Shown: positions 7,663 through 15,438, counted from the first letter of the stretch. The stretch is 19,197 nucleotides of DNA from an uncultured Actinomycetes bacterium (GCA_937888775.1 CALAQT010000333.1:1-19197), one strand, 5' to 3'. Notes: a model not told the origin generated them from the letters alone. A program made the numbers and translations.

Positions 7663-7779
7663 TGCGAAATCGGTTCGGCCCAGGGAGGACCTTACCTTCG
7701 CCGTTCGACCAACCGATCCGTGCGAAATCGGTTCGTCCGGGGCAGGATCTTTCTTTTCGCCGTTCGGCGAACAGATTCT
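7663..7779. repeat. 58-bp imperfect tandem direct repeat upstream of glnN
   Basis: Copy A (7663-7720) and copy B (7721-7779) start identically with TGCGAAATCGGTTCG and share TTCGCCGTTCG near the end, with scattered substitutions and one 1-bp indel. Each copy has AATCGGTT near its start and a reverse-complement-like element near its end: AACCGAT at 7711-7717 in A, GAACAGATT in B. Copy B also has the perfect inverted repeat TTCGCCG-TT-CGGCGAA (7756-7771). The result is four alternating half-sites between the two divergent genes. Confidence 0.75.
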
Positions 7780-7842
7780 CTGGCGGTTTGGCCATCGGGA
7801 TAGTGACCGCCGTCGCGCCGTCCCTTAGATTTTGTCGCTCAC

Positions 7843-7855
7843 GTCTCGACGAGAC
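7843..7855. promoter_or_regulatory. Inverted repeat in the glnN leader, possible operator
   Basis: GTCTCG-A-CGAGAC is a perfect 6-bp inverted repeat around a single base, about 76 nt upstream of the glnN start. The near-absence of a loop favours a dimeric protein site over an RNA hairpin. The binding protein is unknown. Confidence 0.3.
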
Positions 7856-7887
7856 CTGCTCAGAGATCTGCTCATTTACGCGCGCGC

Positions 7888-7903
7888 CCCTCGCCGCCGA
7901 GGG
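7888..7903 (+). other. Short hairpin just upstream of the glnN ribosome-binding site
   Basis: CCCTCG (7888-7893) and CGAGGG (7898-7903) form a 6-bp GC-rich stem with a CCGC loop. The stem ends 7 nt before AGGAAGGA. It could influence translation initiation of glnN, but chance occurrence in GC-rich DNA is possible. Confidence 0.3.
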
Positions 7904-7931
7904 CGCCGACAGGAAGGAACAAACAGACCGC

Positions 7932-10085
7932 ATGCCTCGCATCCGCCAGCAGAACGTGTTTGCAGCACAGTGGAGTCCCAACGGAGGGACGATCGGAGCT
8001 CCCGACCTGACCGCGCCCGATAACCAGGTGTTCGGCGCGAACGTCTTCAGCCCGGCGATTCAGCGCCAGCGGCTGCCCAAAGATGTCTACAAGCGACTGT
8101 CGAAGACGCTCGCCAGAGGTGAGGCGCTCGACACCACGCTCGCCGACGCCGTCGCGCTGGCGATGAAGGAATGGGCGCTGGAGAAGGGCGCCACTCACTA
8201 CACGCACGTCTTCCAGCCCCTGACCGGCTTGACGGCCGAGAAGCACGACAGCTTCTATTCGCCGACGGGCGAGGGCACGGCGCTGGCCGAATTCTCAGGC
8301 AAGGAGCTGATCCAGGGCGAGCCGGATGCGTCCTCGTTCCCGACCGGCGGTATCCGGGCGACATTCGAGGCTCGCGGCTACACGGCGTGGGATCCGACCT
8401 CCCCCGCCTTCATCCTGGAGAACCCCAACGGCGCGCTGCTCTGCATCCCAACCGCCTTTGCATCGTGGACGGGCGAGGCGCTGGACCACAAGATCCCGCT
8501 GCTGCGCTCCATGGACGCGCTCTCCAAGTCGGCGATGCGGGCGCTGAAGCTGTTTGGCAACAGCACCGCCGCACGGGTGTTCACCACCGTCGGACCTGAG
8601 CAGGAGTACTTCCTGATCGACGAGCAGTACTACTTCGAGCGCCCGGATCTGGTGACCACCGGGCGCACGCTGTTCGGGGCCAAGCCGCCCAAGGGCCACG
8701 AGCTCGACGATCACTACTTCGGGTCGATCCCAGAGCGGATCCTCGCCTACATGCTCGACACCGAGCAGGAGCTGGCCAAGCTCGGCGTGCCGGTCAAGAC
8801 ACGCCATAACGAGGTGGCGCCCAACCAGTACGAGCTGGCCCCGATCTTCGAGAACTCCAATGTCGGCGCCGACCATCAGCAGCTGACGATGCAGGTCATG
8901 CAGAACGTCGCCCGCCGCTATGGACTCGTGTGCCTGCTGCACGAGAAGCCGTTCGCAGGCGTCAACGGCTCGGGCAAGCACAACAACTGGTCGATGGGCA
9001 CCGACGACGGCGAGAACCTGCTCGAACCAGGCGATACGCCGCACGAGAACCTGCAGTTTCTGTTCTTCTGCGCGGCGGTGATCCAGGCGGTCAACAAGCA
9101 TCAGGGCCTGTTGCGCGCCTCGATCGCCTCTCCGGGTCAGGACCATCGTCTCGGCGCCAATGAGGCGCCACCGGCGATCATCTCGATCTTCCTCGGCGCC
9201 GAGCTGGAGAAGGTATTCGGCGCGATCGAGCGGGGTGAAGTGGGCGAGTCAACCCCCGAGTCGTTCCTCGGCCTGGGGACGCCGGTGCTACCACCCCTGC
9301 CGATGCACGGCGGGGACCGCAACCGCACCAGCCCGTTCGCGTTCACCGGCAACAAGTTCGAGTTCCGCGCGCTCGGATCGAGCATGTCGCTATCGCTGCC
9401 CAACACGGTCCTGAACACGATCGTGGCCGAGGCGATCGACGACCTGGCCGAGGAGCTGGAGGACGCACAGGCAAAGGGCGCCGAGCTGGAGGAGGCGCTG
9501 CGCCCGGTGCTGCAGCGCAGCTACGCCGCCAACAAGCAGATCATCTTCGGCGGCGACAACTACTCCGAGGAGTGGCATGCCGAGGCCGAGCAGCGGGGTC
9601 TGCTGAACCTGCGCGCCACACCGGACGCGCTGCCGTTTCTGATCGCCGATGACACCGAGGCACTGTTCTCCAACTACGGCGTGCTGTCCCAGCGCGAGCT
9701 CGCGTCGCGCTATGAGGTGTTCCTGGAGCAGTACGTCACCAAGCTCAACATCGAGTCCGAGACCGCCGCGGCGATCGCGCGCACAATGCTGGTGCCGGCC
9801 TCGGCGCGTTACCTCGCCGAGCTCAATGCGGCGCAGTTGCCTGAACTGGCCGGCGAGATCGAAGGGTTGCTGACGAGTCTGACCGGCGCACTCAGCACGC
9901 TCGAGTCGGTCAATCTCGAGGAGAGCCAACCGCACGATGACCTACTCAGCCACGCGAACTACATGCGCGATCAGGTGATTCCAGCGATGGCCGCGGTCCG
10001 CGAGGCTGCAGACAAGCTGGAGAAGATGGTCGCGGACGACCTCTGGCCGCTGCCCAAGTATTCAGAGATCCTGTTCATCAAGTAG
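7932..10085 (+). CDS. glnN: Glutamine synthetase type III (GSIII)
   Basis: The 717-aa protein makes glutamine from glutamate, ammonia and ATP. Its length fits GSIII (about 700-730 aa), far longer than GSI or GSII. Landmarks are the GSIII N-terminal region ([19 protein letters not shown], then [12 protein letters not shown], about 37-100), the active-site glutamate region [12 protein letters not shown] (219-230), [17 protein letters not shown] (291-307), and the ATP/glutamate loop [17 protein letters not shown] (339-355). Further on are [15 protein letters not shown] ([16 protein letters not shown]) and the GSIII-specific C-terminal half. I chose ATG 7932 because AGGAAGGA lies 13 bases upstream and the protein aligns with the family from there; the upstream 91 in-frame codons correspond to repeat-containing leader. 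Strong hairpins follow the stop. It is probably monocistronic and nitrogen-regulated (inference). Confidence 0.96.
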   Translation: MPRIRQQNVFAAQWSPNGGTIGAPDLTAPDNQVFGANVFSPAIQRQRLPKDVYKRLSKTLARGEALDTTLADAVALAMKEWALEKGATHYTHVFQPLTGLTAEKHDSFYSPTGEGTALAEFSGKELIQGEPDASSFPTGGIRATFEARGYTAWDPTSPAFILENPNGALLCIPTAFASWTGEALDHKIPLLRSMDALSKSAMRALKLFGNSTAARVFTTVGPEQEYFLIDEQYYFERPDLVTTGRTLFGAKPPKGHELDDHYFGSIPERILAYMLDTEQELAKLGVPVKTRHNEVAPNQYELAPIFENSNVGADHQQLTMQVMQNVARRYGLVCLLHEKPFAGVNGSGKHNNWSMGTDDGENLLEPGDTPHENLQFLFFCAAVIQAVNKHQGLLRASIASPGQDHRLGANEAPPAIISIFLGAELEKVFGAIERGEVGESTPESFLGLGTPVLPPLPMHGGDRNRTSPFAFTGNKFEFRALGSSMSLSLPNTVLNTIVAEAIDDLAEELEDAQAKGAELEEALRPVLQRSYAANKQIIFGGDNYSEEWHAEAEQRGLLNLRATPDALPFLIADDTEALFSNYGVLSQRELASRYEVFLEQYVTKLNIESETAAAIARTMLVPASARYLAELNAAQLPELAGEIEGLLTSLTGALSTLESVNLEESQPHDDLLSHANYMRDQVIPAMAAVREAADKLEKMVADDLWPLPKYSEILFIK

Positions 10086-10089
10086 CTGG

Positions 10090-10166
10090 GTAATCGCCTG
10101 GCGGCGATTACCTTGGGAGATCGCCCTGGGGGGCGATCTCCCGGGTGGGGGGACGACCTCCCGGGC
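10090..10166 (+). terminator. Tandem hairpins after glnN
   Basis: Hairpin 1 pairs 10090-10099 with 10104-10113: a perfect 10-bp stem GGTAATCGCC/GGCGATTACC with loop TGGC, beginning 5 nt after the glnN stop. Hairpin 2 pairs 10116-10127 with 10132-10143: a perfect 12-bp stem GGGAGATCGCCC/GGGCGATCTCCC with loop TGGG. A weaker third stem uses CCCGGG at 10141-10146 and 10161-10166 with one mismatch and two further pairs. The third overlaps the second, so they are alternatives. No T-run longer than two follows any of them. Position and strength support termination or 3'-end protection of the glnN mRNA. Confidence 0.65.
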
Positions 10167-10250
10167 CGGGCGCGAGCTGTGGGCGCACCACAACTTGCGG
10201 CGCCGGCTGGGTTTTACGCTACGGTGACTCGCGGTATGACGGAGGACCGC

Positions 10251-11522
10251 GTGGCGCGCGGTTGTCGGGTTCTAGGGCATCCTGGGCTGCGCAATCTGCT
10301 GATCGTCTCGCTCGCGCTGCTGGCGACGGGTGGTCCTGCCGGTGCCGCGCGCGCGGCATCAGGCGGCGCCGGCATCCGCTCCGGTGGCCAGCAGAGCACC
10401 AGTGCGCGTAAGGCGCCAAAGCAGCCCGTCAGTCCGTTTGCCGAGCGCGGAATGTGGATCTGGGTGCTGGCGAGCACTGACGGCGGCAACCTGGCCTCGA
10501 TCGTCGCGGACGCCCACCGCTACGGAATCCAGACGCTGATCATCAAAAGCGGCGACGGGACGGGCACGTGGTCTCAGTTCAACCCCCAGGCCGTGTCGGT
10601 GCTGCATGCCAATCACCTGCGAGTGTGCGCCTGGCAGTACGTCTACGGCAACAACCCGGCCGCCGAGGCGCGGGTCGGCGCGGCCGCTGCCCACGACGGC
10701 GCCGACTGCCTGGTGATCGACGCCGAGGCCGAGTACCAGGGCAAGTACGTCCAGGCCCAGACCTACATCTCCGACCTGCGCGGCCTGATCGGGGCCGACT
10801 TCCCGGTGGCGCTCGCCGGCTTTCCCTACATCGACTATCACCCCTCGTTCCCGTACTCGGTGTTCCTCGGCCCTGGCGGCGCTCAGTACAACATGCCCCA
10901 GATGTACTGGAAGGACATCGGCACTACGACGGACGGGGTGTTCGCGCACACGTACGCGTACAACCGGATCTACGGACGACCGATCGCCCCTCTCGGCCAG
11001 GTCTACAACTCCCCCCCGGGGCACCAGATCACCCGTTTCCGGCAGCTTTCGCGCGAATACGGCGCCCTCGGGGTCAGCTGGTGGGACTGGCAGGAGGCCG
11101 CACCGGGCGCGTGGCAGGCCGTGTCGCGGCCGATGGGCTCCCTGGCCGGTTACGCGCCCTACACCGGTATGGCGTCCATCTCCAAGGGCTCGACCGGAGA
11201 TCTCGTCGTCTGGGCGCAGGAGCACCTGATCACGGCGGGGTTCAAGATCGGCGTCGACGGGGGCTTCGGCGCCACGACCCAAACCGCCGTGGAGCATTTC
11301 CAGCTCGCACACGGACTCGTCGTCGATGGCGTGGTCGGCCCAGACACCTGGCAGGCACTGCTCCGATACCAGCCCGCCAACATCGGCTGGGGAGTGAAGT
11401 CCAAGCGCGCCACGGTCGCGAGCCTTGGCGGGCTCACCCCCCTGCCCAAGTCCGCATCGCTGCCCGCCAAGCGGTATGAGATTCCCGCCGGCTTGGGCGC
11501 CGGACGGCCCGGGCATCCCTGA
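10251..11522 (+). CDS. Secreted TIM-barrel hydrolase-like protein with C-terminal peptidoglycan-binding domain
   Basis: The 423-aa product begins with a Sec signal peptide (LRNLLIVSLALLATGG hydrophobic core, likely cleavage near ARA-AS, about residue 36). A low-complexity linker follows, then a domain of about 220 residues (64-285) that looks like a TIM-barrel glycosidase: MWIWVLASTDGGN, LVIDAEAEYQG with acidic residues Asp157/Glu159/Glu161, MPQMYWKDIG and GVSWWDWQEA. Residues 311-372 form a PG_binding_1 module (SKGSTGDLVVWAQEHL ... GPDTWQALL). A role in cell-wall binding or hydrolysis outside the cell is likely; the substrate and catalytic competence are inferred. GTG 10251 is preferred because GGAGG lies five bases upstream (10241-10245); ATG 10236 in the same frame has no such site. 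Confidence 0.8.
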   Translation: MARGCRVLGHPGLRNLLIVSLALLATGGPAGAARAASGGAGIRSGGQQSTSARKAPKQPVSPFAERGMWIWVLASTDGGNLASIVADAHRYGIQTLIIKSGDGTGTWSQFNPQAVSVLHANHLRVCAWQYVYGNNPAAEARVGAAAAHDGADCLVIDAEAEYQGKYVQAQTYISDLRGLIGADFPVALAGFPYIDYHPSFPYSVFLGPGGAQYNMPQMYWKDIGTTTDGVFAHTYAYNRIYGRPIAPLGQVYNSPPGHQITRFRQLSREYGALGVSWWDWQEAAPGAWQAVSRPMGSLAGYAPYTGMASISKGSTGDLVVWAQEHLITAGFKIGVDGGFGATTQTAVEHFQLAHGLVVDGVVGPDTWQALLRYQPANIGWGVKSKRATVASLGGLTPLPKSASLPAKRYEIPAGLGAGRPGHP

Positions 11523-11533
11523 CCGTCGGCGCC
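11496..11533 (+). terminator. Terminator-like hairpin over the stop of the TIM-barrel gene
   Basis: GGCGCCG (11496-11502) pairs with CGGCGCC (11527-11533). After a one-base bulge, ACGG (11504-11507) pairs with CCGT (11523-11526), leaving a 15-nt loop that contains the TGA stop. No T-run follows. It lies at the convergent junction with the response-regulator gene and could serve both strands. Confidence 0.4.
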
Positions 11534-11562
11534 ACCCGGTATCGGTCCCCACCCGGCTCAGA

Positions 11563-12210
11563 TCACAGCACGCCGTGCTCGCGCGCGTAGGCGACGAGGT
11601 CGGCGCGCGAGGAGCGCTGGGTCTTCTGTTGGATGTGCGCGCGGTGTGATTCGACCGTTCGGACGCTGAGGTACAGCCGGGAGGCGATCTCGGCATTCGT
11701 GTGGCCGAGCGCGATCAGCTTCAGCACCTCCAGCTCACGCTCGCTGAGATCGTCCGGCGGCCCGGCTCGGGGGACCTCGGCCGCTAGGCGAGCACCCAGC
11801 TCGGGATTGAGATACGTGCGCCCCTCGGCGGCCAGTCGCACGGCCTGCACGAGTTCGGACTCGGCCGCCTCCTTGAGCACGAAGCCGATCGCGCCCGTGC
11901 GCAGCGCCTCGCGGGCCAGCTCAGAGTCGTTGTGCATCGTCAGCACGACGATCTGGGTTTCGGGGGCCGCCTTGCGCAGCCGGGGGATCGACGGCAGACT
12001 TGACCCCTCCGGCATGTTGACGTCCAGCACGAGCACCTTTGGGTGAAAGGCCGCCACCCGGCGCTCGGTCGAGGCCACGTCGCCCGCGTCGGCGACGACC
12101 GCGAACCCGTCCTCGGCGTCGAGCAGGAGACGCAGCCCAGCCCGCACGACCTGATGGTCATCGGCGATCACGATCGTGATCGGCGTGCTCGGTGACGCGG
12201 GATCACTCAC
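11563..12210 (-). CDS. NarL/FixJ-family response regulator (REC-LuxR HTH)
   Basis: The 215-aa protein has a receiver domain (about 11-125) with the acidic pair Asp17-Asp18, the phosphoacceptor Asp63 in VLVLDVNMPEG, the switch residue Thr91 and Lys113. A LuxR-type helix-turn-helix follows (about 150-215), including LSERELEVLKLIALGHTNAEIASRLYLSVRTVESH. It should be a phosphorylation-controlled DNA-binding transcription factor. No sensor kinase is nearby, so it is an orphan in this window. The start is GTG 12210, with only a weak GGTGG upstream. It lies 40 nt downstream of the glycerophosphodiesterase gene on the same strand and may be co-transcribed with it. Targets are unknown. Confidence 0.93.
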   Translation of the reverse strand: MSDPASPSTPITIVIADDHQVVRAGLRLLLDAEDGFAVVADAGDVASTERRVAAFHPKVLVLDVNMPEGSSLPSIPRLRKAAPETQIVVLTMHNDSELAREALRTGAIGFVLKEAAESELVQAVRLAAEGRTYLNPELGARLAAEVPRAGPPDDLSERELEVLKLIALGHTNAEIASRLYLSVRTVESHRAHIQQKTQRSSRADLVAYAREHGVL

Positions 12211-12250
12211 GGCAGACCACCATAACGCGATCGCCGCGGCTGACCGACCT

Positions 12251-12910
12251 TTACGGGGATTGGAACAGGCGCGGATCGGCGGTGGTGATGCCGTGCACCC
12301 CCTGCGCGCGCAGGCGCTCGATCACGCCCCGTTCATTTGCCGTCCACGCGTACAGCGAACCACCGCGGTTTACCACCTCTTCGACCAATCGCTCATCGAC
12401 CAGCCGGTGCTGGACCATCAGCGCGTCCCAGCGACGCCCTGCCAGTCCTGCCAGCACCTGCGCGCGCCATCCCGTCCAGCGACGGCTCAGGCGGGCGAGT
12501 CGACCTCCGATCGAGATCCCCGTGCGGGCGTGCGAGTCCAGCGCTCGAACTCGATCCACGACCGCCGGCAGCTGACAGGAGATCAACGTGCGCGCCAGCA
12601 GCCCGTGGCGGCGCAGAGCGTCGAGGACAGCCGCCTCGCAGCCAACGTGCTTGAGATCCACGTTTAGCTCGATCTCGGCAAACCGCCGACTGGCCAGGTA
12701 CGACAGCGCCTCGTCCAGGCGGACGTTGCCGGGGCGCGGAGCGTCGAGGATCGTATGGGCGAGCACCAGCTCTCCGCGCCAGCCGCGCAGGTCGAACTCG
12801 ATCATGTCGATCCCGATCGACCGGGCCACGTCGAAGGACTCCAGGGTGTTGGCCGGCACGAGCGCACTGGCGCCGCCGTGACCGATCCGATGCAGGGACT
12901 GCGAGCTCAT
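12251..12910 (-). CDS. Divergent glycerophosphodiester phosphodiesterase family protein
   Basis: The 219-aa protein has the GDPD fold signature near its start: RIGHGGASALVPANTLESF (8-26), then MIEFDL with the metal-site pair Glu38/Asp40, then a catalytic-type His52. GDPD enzymes hydrolyse glycerophosphodiesters to glycerol 3-phosphate and an alcohol. Several consensus residues differ: HRG is HGG (His11, Gly12), PENT is PANT, the His-Asp of VxxHD is His-Thr, and the usual Glu-x-Lys strand is Asp85-Leu-Lys. It is also shorter than typical 240-260-aa members. It may use a different substrate or be a relaxed relative. ATG 12910 lies 6 nt after the UDP-glucose pyrophosphorylase stop, which suggests co-transcription. 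Confidence 0.82.
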   Translation of the reverse strand: MSSQSLHRIGHGGASALVPANTLESFDVARSIGIDMIEFDLRGWRGELVLAHTILDAPRPGNVRLDEALSYLASRRFAEIELNVDLKHVGCEAAVLDALRRHGLLARTLISCQLPAVVDRVRALDSHARTGISIGGRLARLSRRWTGWRAQVLAGLAGRRWDALMVQHRLVDERLVEEVVNRGGSLYAWTANERGVIERLRAQGVHGITTADPRLFQSP

Positions 12911-12916
12911 CGGCGA

Positions 12917-14308
12917 TCAGTCAAGCACCGTGCCGGGCTCAATCCGCAAGGGCTCCTCGCTGCTCAGCGCCACCGCGCCCCGGACCTCCACGCCGCCCCC
13001 GAAGGTGATGTCGCCCTCCACCACCAGCCGCTCGGCCTCGATCAGCGAAGGCGGCCCATCAGGGAAGCGCCGCTCGAACTCGTCCAGCAGCCGGTAGAAG
13101 CGCTTGTCCAGCTCCACATAGGGCAGGCTGCCGCCGCGCCGGGGCGAAAGCTGGACCTCCATCGCGTCCGACACCTGATAGACGTCTGAGCGCAGCACCA
13201 GCAGATCGTCGGTCGTCTTGACCGGCACGAACCGGCCGCGCGGGACGCAGAGCAGGCTGGCTCCGGGGAAGCTCTCGATTGCGGCTCCCATCGCGCTCTC
13301 CAGCTGCAGTACCGGCGGCGAGTCCGAATCACGCGGATCGACGGTCTTGCGGTTGACGATCAGGGGCAGCTCGAGCACGCCCCGGTGGCGATCAAGCGTG
13401 TCGGCGAGCGCGCGCAAGTCGATCCACAGGTTGTTGGTGTTGTAGTAGCGCCAGCGGCGATAGTCGCGGAAGGAATCCTCGTCCTCTGGCGGAGTCTGCG
13501 CGGTCTCACGCAGCACCAGCTGCCCGTCGGAGCGCCGGCGCGCGATGTGCCCGCCCTTGCGGTCGGCTTCGGTCCCCTCCACGACCTCCATCAGAAACGG
13601 GATCTCCTGGTCCTGGAGGTACGCGGCGATCCTGGGTTCAAGTGTCGCGCCAAGGTTGTCGGAGTTGGAGATGATCGCGTAGCGACACCCGGCCTGGAGC
13701 AGCGCGGCGAGCATTCCGGACCGGCGTAGGGCGCCGTATACGTCGCCGTGCCCCGGCGGGCACCACTCCAGCGCCGGCGCCTTCGGCCAGCTCACCGGCC
13801 TTAGCTGCTCGGCATCGAGCTTGGGGATCATGCTCTGCAGAAAGTCCGGGTCCAGGCCGTCGCCCGGCAGCTCGGGATGGCGCTCGAGGGCTTCCAGCGT
13901 CGGGCCCCTAGTGGTCTCGCTGTCCATCAGGACCAACGGCAGCCCGATCCCGTAGCGGCGTCGCAGCGCGAGCGTCTGGCCGACGATTATGTCCAGGAAC
14001 GTGCTGCCGTCACGCGCCTCGAGCAGCGACTTGGGCTGTTGCAGGCCCATCGTCGTCGCCAGGCCGCCGTTGAGCTTGATCACCGCGACATGATCCAGTG
14101 CACTGCGCCCGTCGACCTGGGTTAGCTCGTCCAGTGAGGGAACGTCGGCGGCCGGCTCGAGCTCCGCGCTGGGGAGCATGGTCGAACGACCTGACTCCAG
14201 ACGCGTGTAGGCGCTGGTAAAGGCGCGGATCGCCTCCTCGGGATGACCCGCGGTTCGCATCTTCTCCTCGGCGGTGCGTAGCCCGGCTTCGCTCATGGTC
14301 TCAGTCAT
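12917..14308 (-). CDS. UTP-glucose-1-phosphate uridylyltransferase, eukaryote-like UDPGP family
   Basis: The 463-aa protein matches the UDPGP family (eukaryote-type), not bacterial GalU. The nucleotide-binding loop reads KLNGGLATTMGLQQPKS (78-94), near the family consensus LNGGLGTxMGxxxPKS. WCPPGHGDVYGAL (182-194) and SNSDNLGATL follow, with a left-handed-helix-like C-terminus. It would make UDP-glucose from UTP and glucose 1-phosphate for glycans or glycolipids; use of another sugar phosphate cannot be excluded. The frame is open much further upstream, but the family similarity starts near ATG 14308, and the region beyond is occupied by the divergent reductase gene. An in-frame ATG at 14296 is an alternative start. 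Confidence 0.9.
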   Translation of the reverse strand: MTETMSEAGLRTAEEKMRTAGHPEEAIRAFTSAYTRLESGRSTMLPSAELEPAADVPSLDELTQVDGRSALDHVAVIKLNGGLATTMGLQQPKSLLEARDGSTFLDIIVGQTLALRRRYGIGLPLVLMDSETTRGPTLEALERHPELPGDGLDPDFLQSMIPKLDAEQLRPVSWPKAPALEWCPPGHGDVYGALRRSGMLAALLQAGCRYAIISNSDNLGATLEPRIAAYLQDQEIPFLMEVVEGTEADRKGGHIARRRSDGQLVLRETAQTPPEDEDSFRDYRRWRYYNTNNLWIDLRALADTLDRHRGVLELPLIVNRKTVDPRDSDSPPVLQLESAMGAAIESFPGASLLCVPRGRFVPVKTTDDLLVLRSDVYQVSDAMEVQLSPRRGGSLPYVELDKRFYRLLDEFERRFPDGPPSLIEAERLVVEGDITFGGGVEVRGAVALSSEEPLRIEPGTVLD

Positions 14309-14353
14309 TGTGCCTGGACCCGGGCGGCGACAACCTGCAAGGATGAGCTGAGC

Positions 14354-15331
14354 ATGGAACAACGCACGATCAAACGCCTCGGACGTAGCGTCAGCGTGGT
14401 CGGGTTGGGGACCTGGCAGCTGGGGGCCGACTGGGGCGAGGTCAGCGCCGATTCTGCGCGCCAGACGCTCGAGGCGGCGGTCGGCGAGGGCGTGACCTTC
14501 TTCGATACGGCCGACGTCTACGGCGACGGCCGCAGTGAGCAGTTCTGCGGCGAGCTGCGCCGCAGTCACCCAGAGGTGTTCGTCGCCACCAAGATGGGAC
14601 GGCGGGTCAAGCAGGTGCCGGAGAACTACAACCGGGAGAACTTCCTCGCCTGGAACGAGCGCTCGCGGGTCAACCTCGGCGTCGAGCAGCTCGAACTGGT
14701 GCAGCTGCACTGCCCGCCTGACCAGGTATATGCCCAAGACGCGGTGTTCGATGCGCTGGACGAGATGGTCGGGGCCGGACTGATCAGCGCTTACGGGGTC
14801 TCGGTCGAGACCTGCGCGCAGGCGCTGGCGGCTATCGCCCGCCCCCATGTCGCCACGGTCCAGATCATCCTCAACTGCCTGCGGCTCAAGCCGCTGGAGG
14901 AGGTGCTGCCGGCGGCGCACGCGGCCGGGGTGGGGATCATCGCGCGCGTGCCGCTGGCCTCGGGACTGCTGTCCGGGCGCTATGACGAGCAGACCATCTT
15001 CGCCCCGGAGGACCATCGCCACTACAACCGCCGCGGCGAGGCCTTCGACGTCGGCGAGACGTTCTCAGGCGTGCCCTACGAAGTCGGCGTGGCCGCCGCT
15101 CGCGAGCTGACAACGCTGGTCGATCCGGGCCAGACGCTGTCGCAGTTCGCGCTGCGCTGGGTGATCGATCAGCCGGGTGTCAGCACCGTTATCCCCGGCG
15201 CGAGGAACCCCGAGCAGGTGACTCAGAACGTATCCACCGCCGCGCAGGCGCCGCTGCGTGAAGAGCAGCTTCAGGGGGTTTCCGAGGTCTACGACACCCT
15301 GGTCCGCAGGCACGTTCACCACCGCTGGTAA
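14354..15331 (+). CDS. Aldo/keto reductase
   Basis: The 325-aa NAD(P)H-dependent oxidoreductase has an intact AKR tetrad: Asp51 and Tyr56 in FFDTADVYGDGRSE, Lys80 in VATKMGR and His119 in LVQLHCPP. IPGARNPEQVTQNV near the end is the usual cofactor-binding loop. It is only distantly similar to the YghZ-type reductase at 6590-7642 and lacks that branch's NNYGPP and SYSMFNRW features; it looks like a general YajO/IolS-type AKR. The substrate is unknown. ATG 14354 follows AAGGATGAG. Only 45 bp separate it from the divergent UDP-glucose pyrophosphorylase start, so the two promoters must overlap or one must lie inside a neighbouring gene. Confidence 0.92.
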   Translation: MEQRTIKRLGRSVSVVGLGTWQLGADWGEVSADSARQTLEAAVGEGVTFFDTADVYGDGRSEQFCGELRRSHPEVFVATKMGRRVKQVPENYNRENFLAWNERSRVNLGVEQLELVQLHCPPDQVYAQDAVFDALDEMVGAGLISAYGVSVETCAQALAAIARPHVATVQIILNCLRLKPLEEVLPAAHAAGVGIIARVPLASGLLSGRYDEQTIFAPEDHRHYNRRGEAFDVGETFSGVPYEVGVAAARELTTLVDPGQTLSQFALRWVIDQPGVSTVIPGARNPEQVTQNVSTAAQAPLREEQLQGVSEVYDTLVRRHVHHRW

Positions 15332-15340
15332 CTTCCGAAC

Positions 15341-15430
15341 CGCCGCTCCCGCCCGCACCGCCGCTCCGGCCCCCACCGCCGCTCCGGCCAACGTCGCCGC
15401 TCCGGCCAACCTCGCCGCATCGGGCTGGCG
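15341..15430. repeat. 18-bp tandem repeat in a convergent intergenic gap
   Basis: Units start at 15341, 15359, 15377 and 15395 with CGCCGCTCC, each followed by CGGCC or a close variant; a degenerate fifth unit starts at 15413. The repeat fills the 107-bp gap between the converging reductase and araM genes. A plus-strand frame through it would read alternating Ala/Pro/Thr, but no gene start supports coding. I see no terminator hairpin there. Confidence 0.75.
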
Positions 15431-15438
15431 TCGCCGGA

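Larger units (their letters stand above)
7643..7931. promoter_or_regulatory. Divergent control region and glnN leader
   Basis: These 289 bp separate the GTG of the reductase (7642, minus) from the ATG of the glutamine synthetase (7932, plus). The stretch contains the 58-bp tandem repeat (7663-7779), an inverted repeat GTCTCG-A-CGAGAC (7843-7855), a hairpin CCCTCG-CCGC-CGAGGG (7888-7903) and the ribosome-binding site AGGAAGGA (7911-7918). The glnN frame is open through the region, but the sequence does not look like glutamine synthetase N-terminus. I see no GlnR box of the GTnAC-n6-GAAAC form and no known glutamine riboswitch. Confidence 0.55.

Noticed and set aside
7663..7779. The glnN upstream repeat as a CRISPR array
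   Set aside because: There are only two 58-bp units directly abutting with no spacers, and no cas gene is in the window.
7659..7931. N-terminal extension of the glutamine synthetase frame by 91 codons
   Set aside because: The added region covers the tandem repeats and the ribosome-binding site, and family length and similarity support the ATG at 7932.
7643..7931. A known glutamine-sensing riboswitch before glnN
   Set aside because: I could not find the conserved core of either known glutamine riboswitch class, and those are known from cyanobacteria and marine metagenomes.
8295..9146. A 283-codon minus-strand frame inside glnN
   Set aside because: It is antisense to conserved active-site coding of glutamine synthetase and shows no domain of its own.
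10359..11696. A 445-codon minus-strand frame over the TIM-barrel gene
   Set aside because: It overlaps both the secreted protein gene and the end of the response-regulator gene, and its translation is low-complexity with no motif.
14309..15022. N-terminal extension of the UDP-glucose pyrophosphorylase frame to 701 aa
   Set aside because: The extension overlaps the well-supported reductase gene on the other strand, and family similarity begins near ATG 14308.
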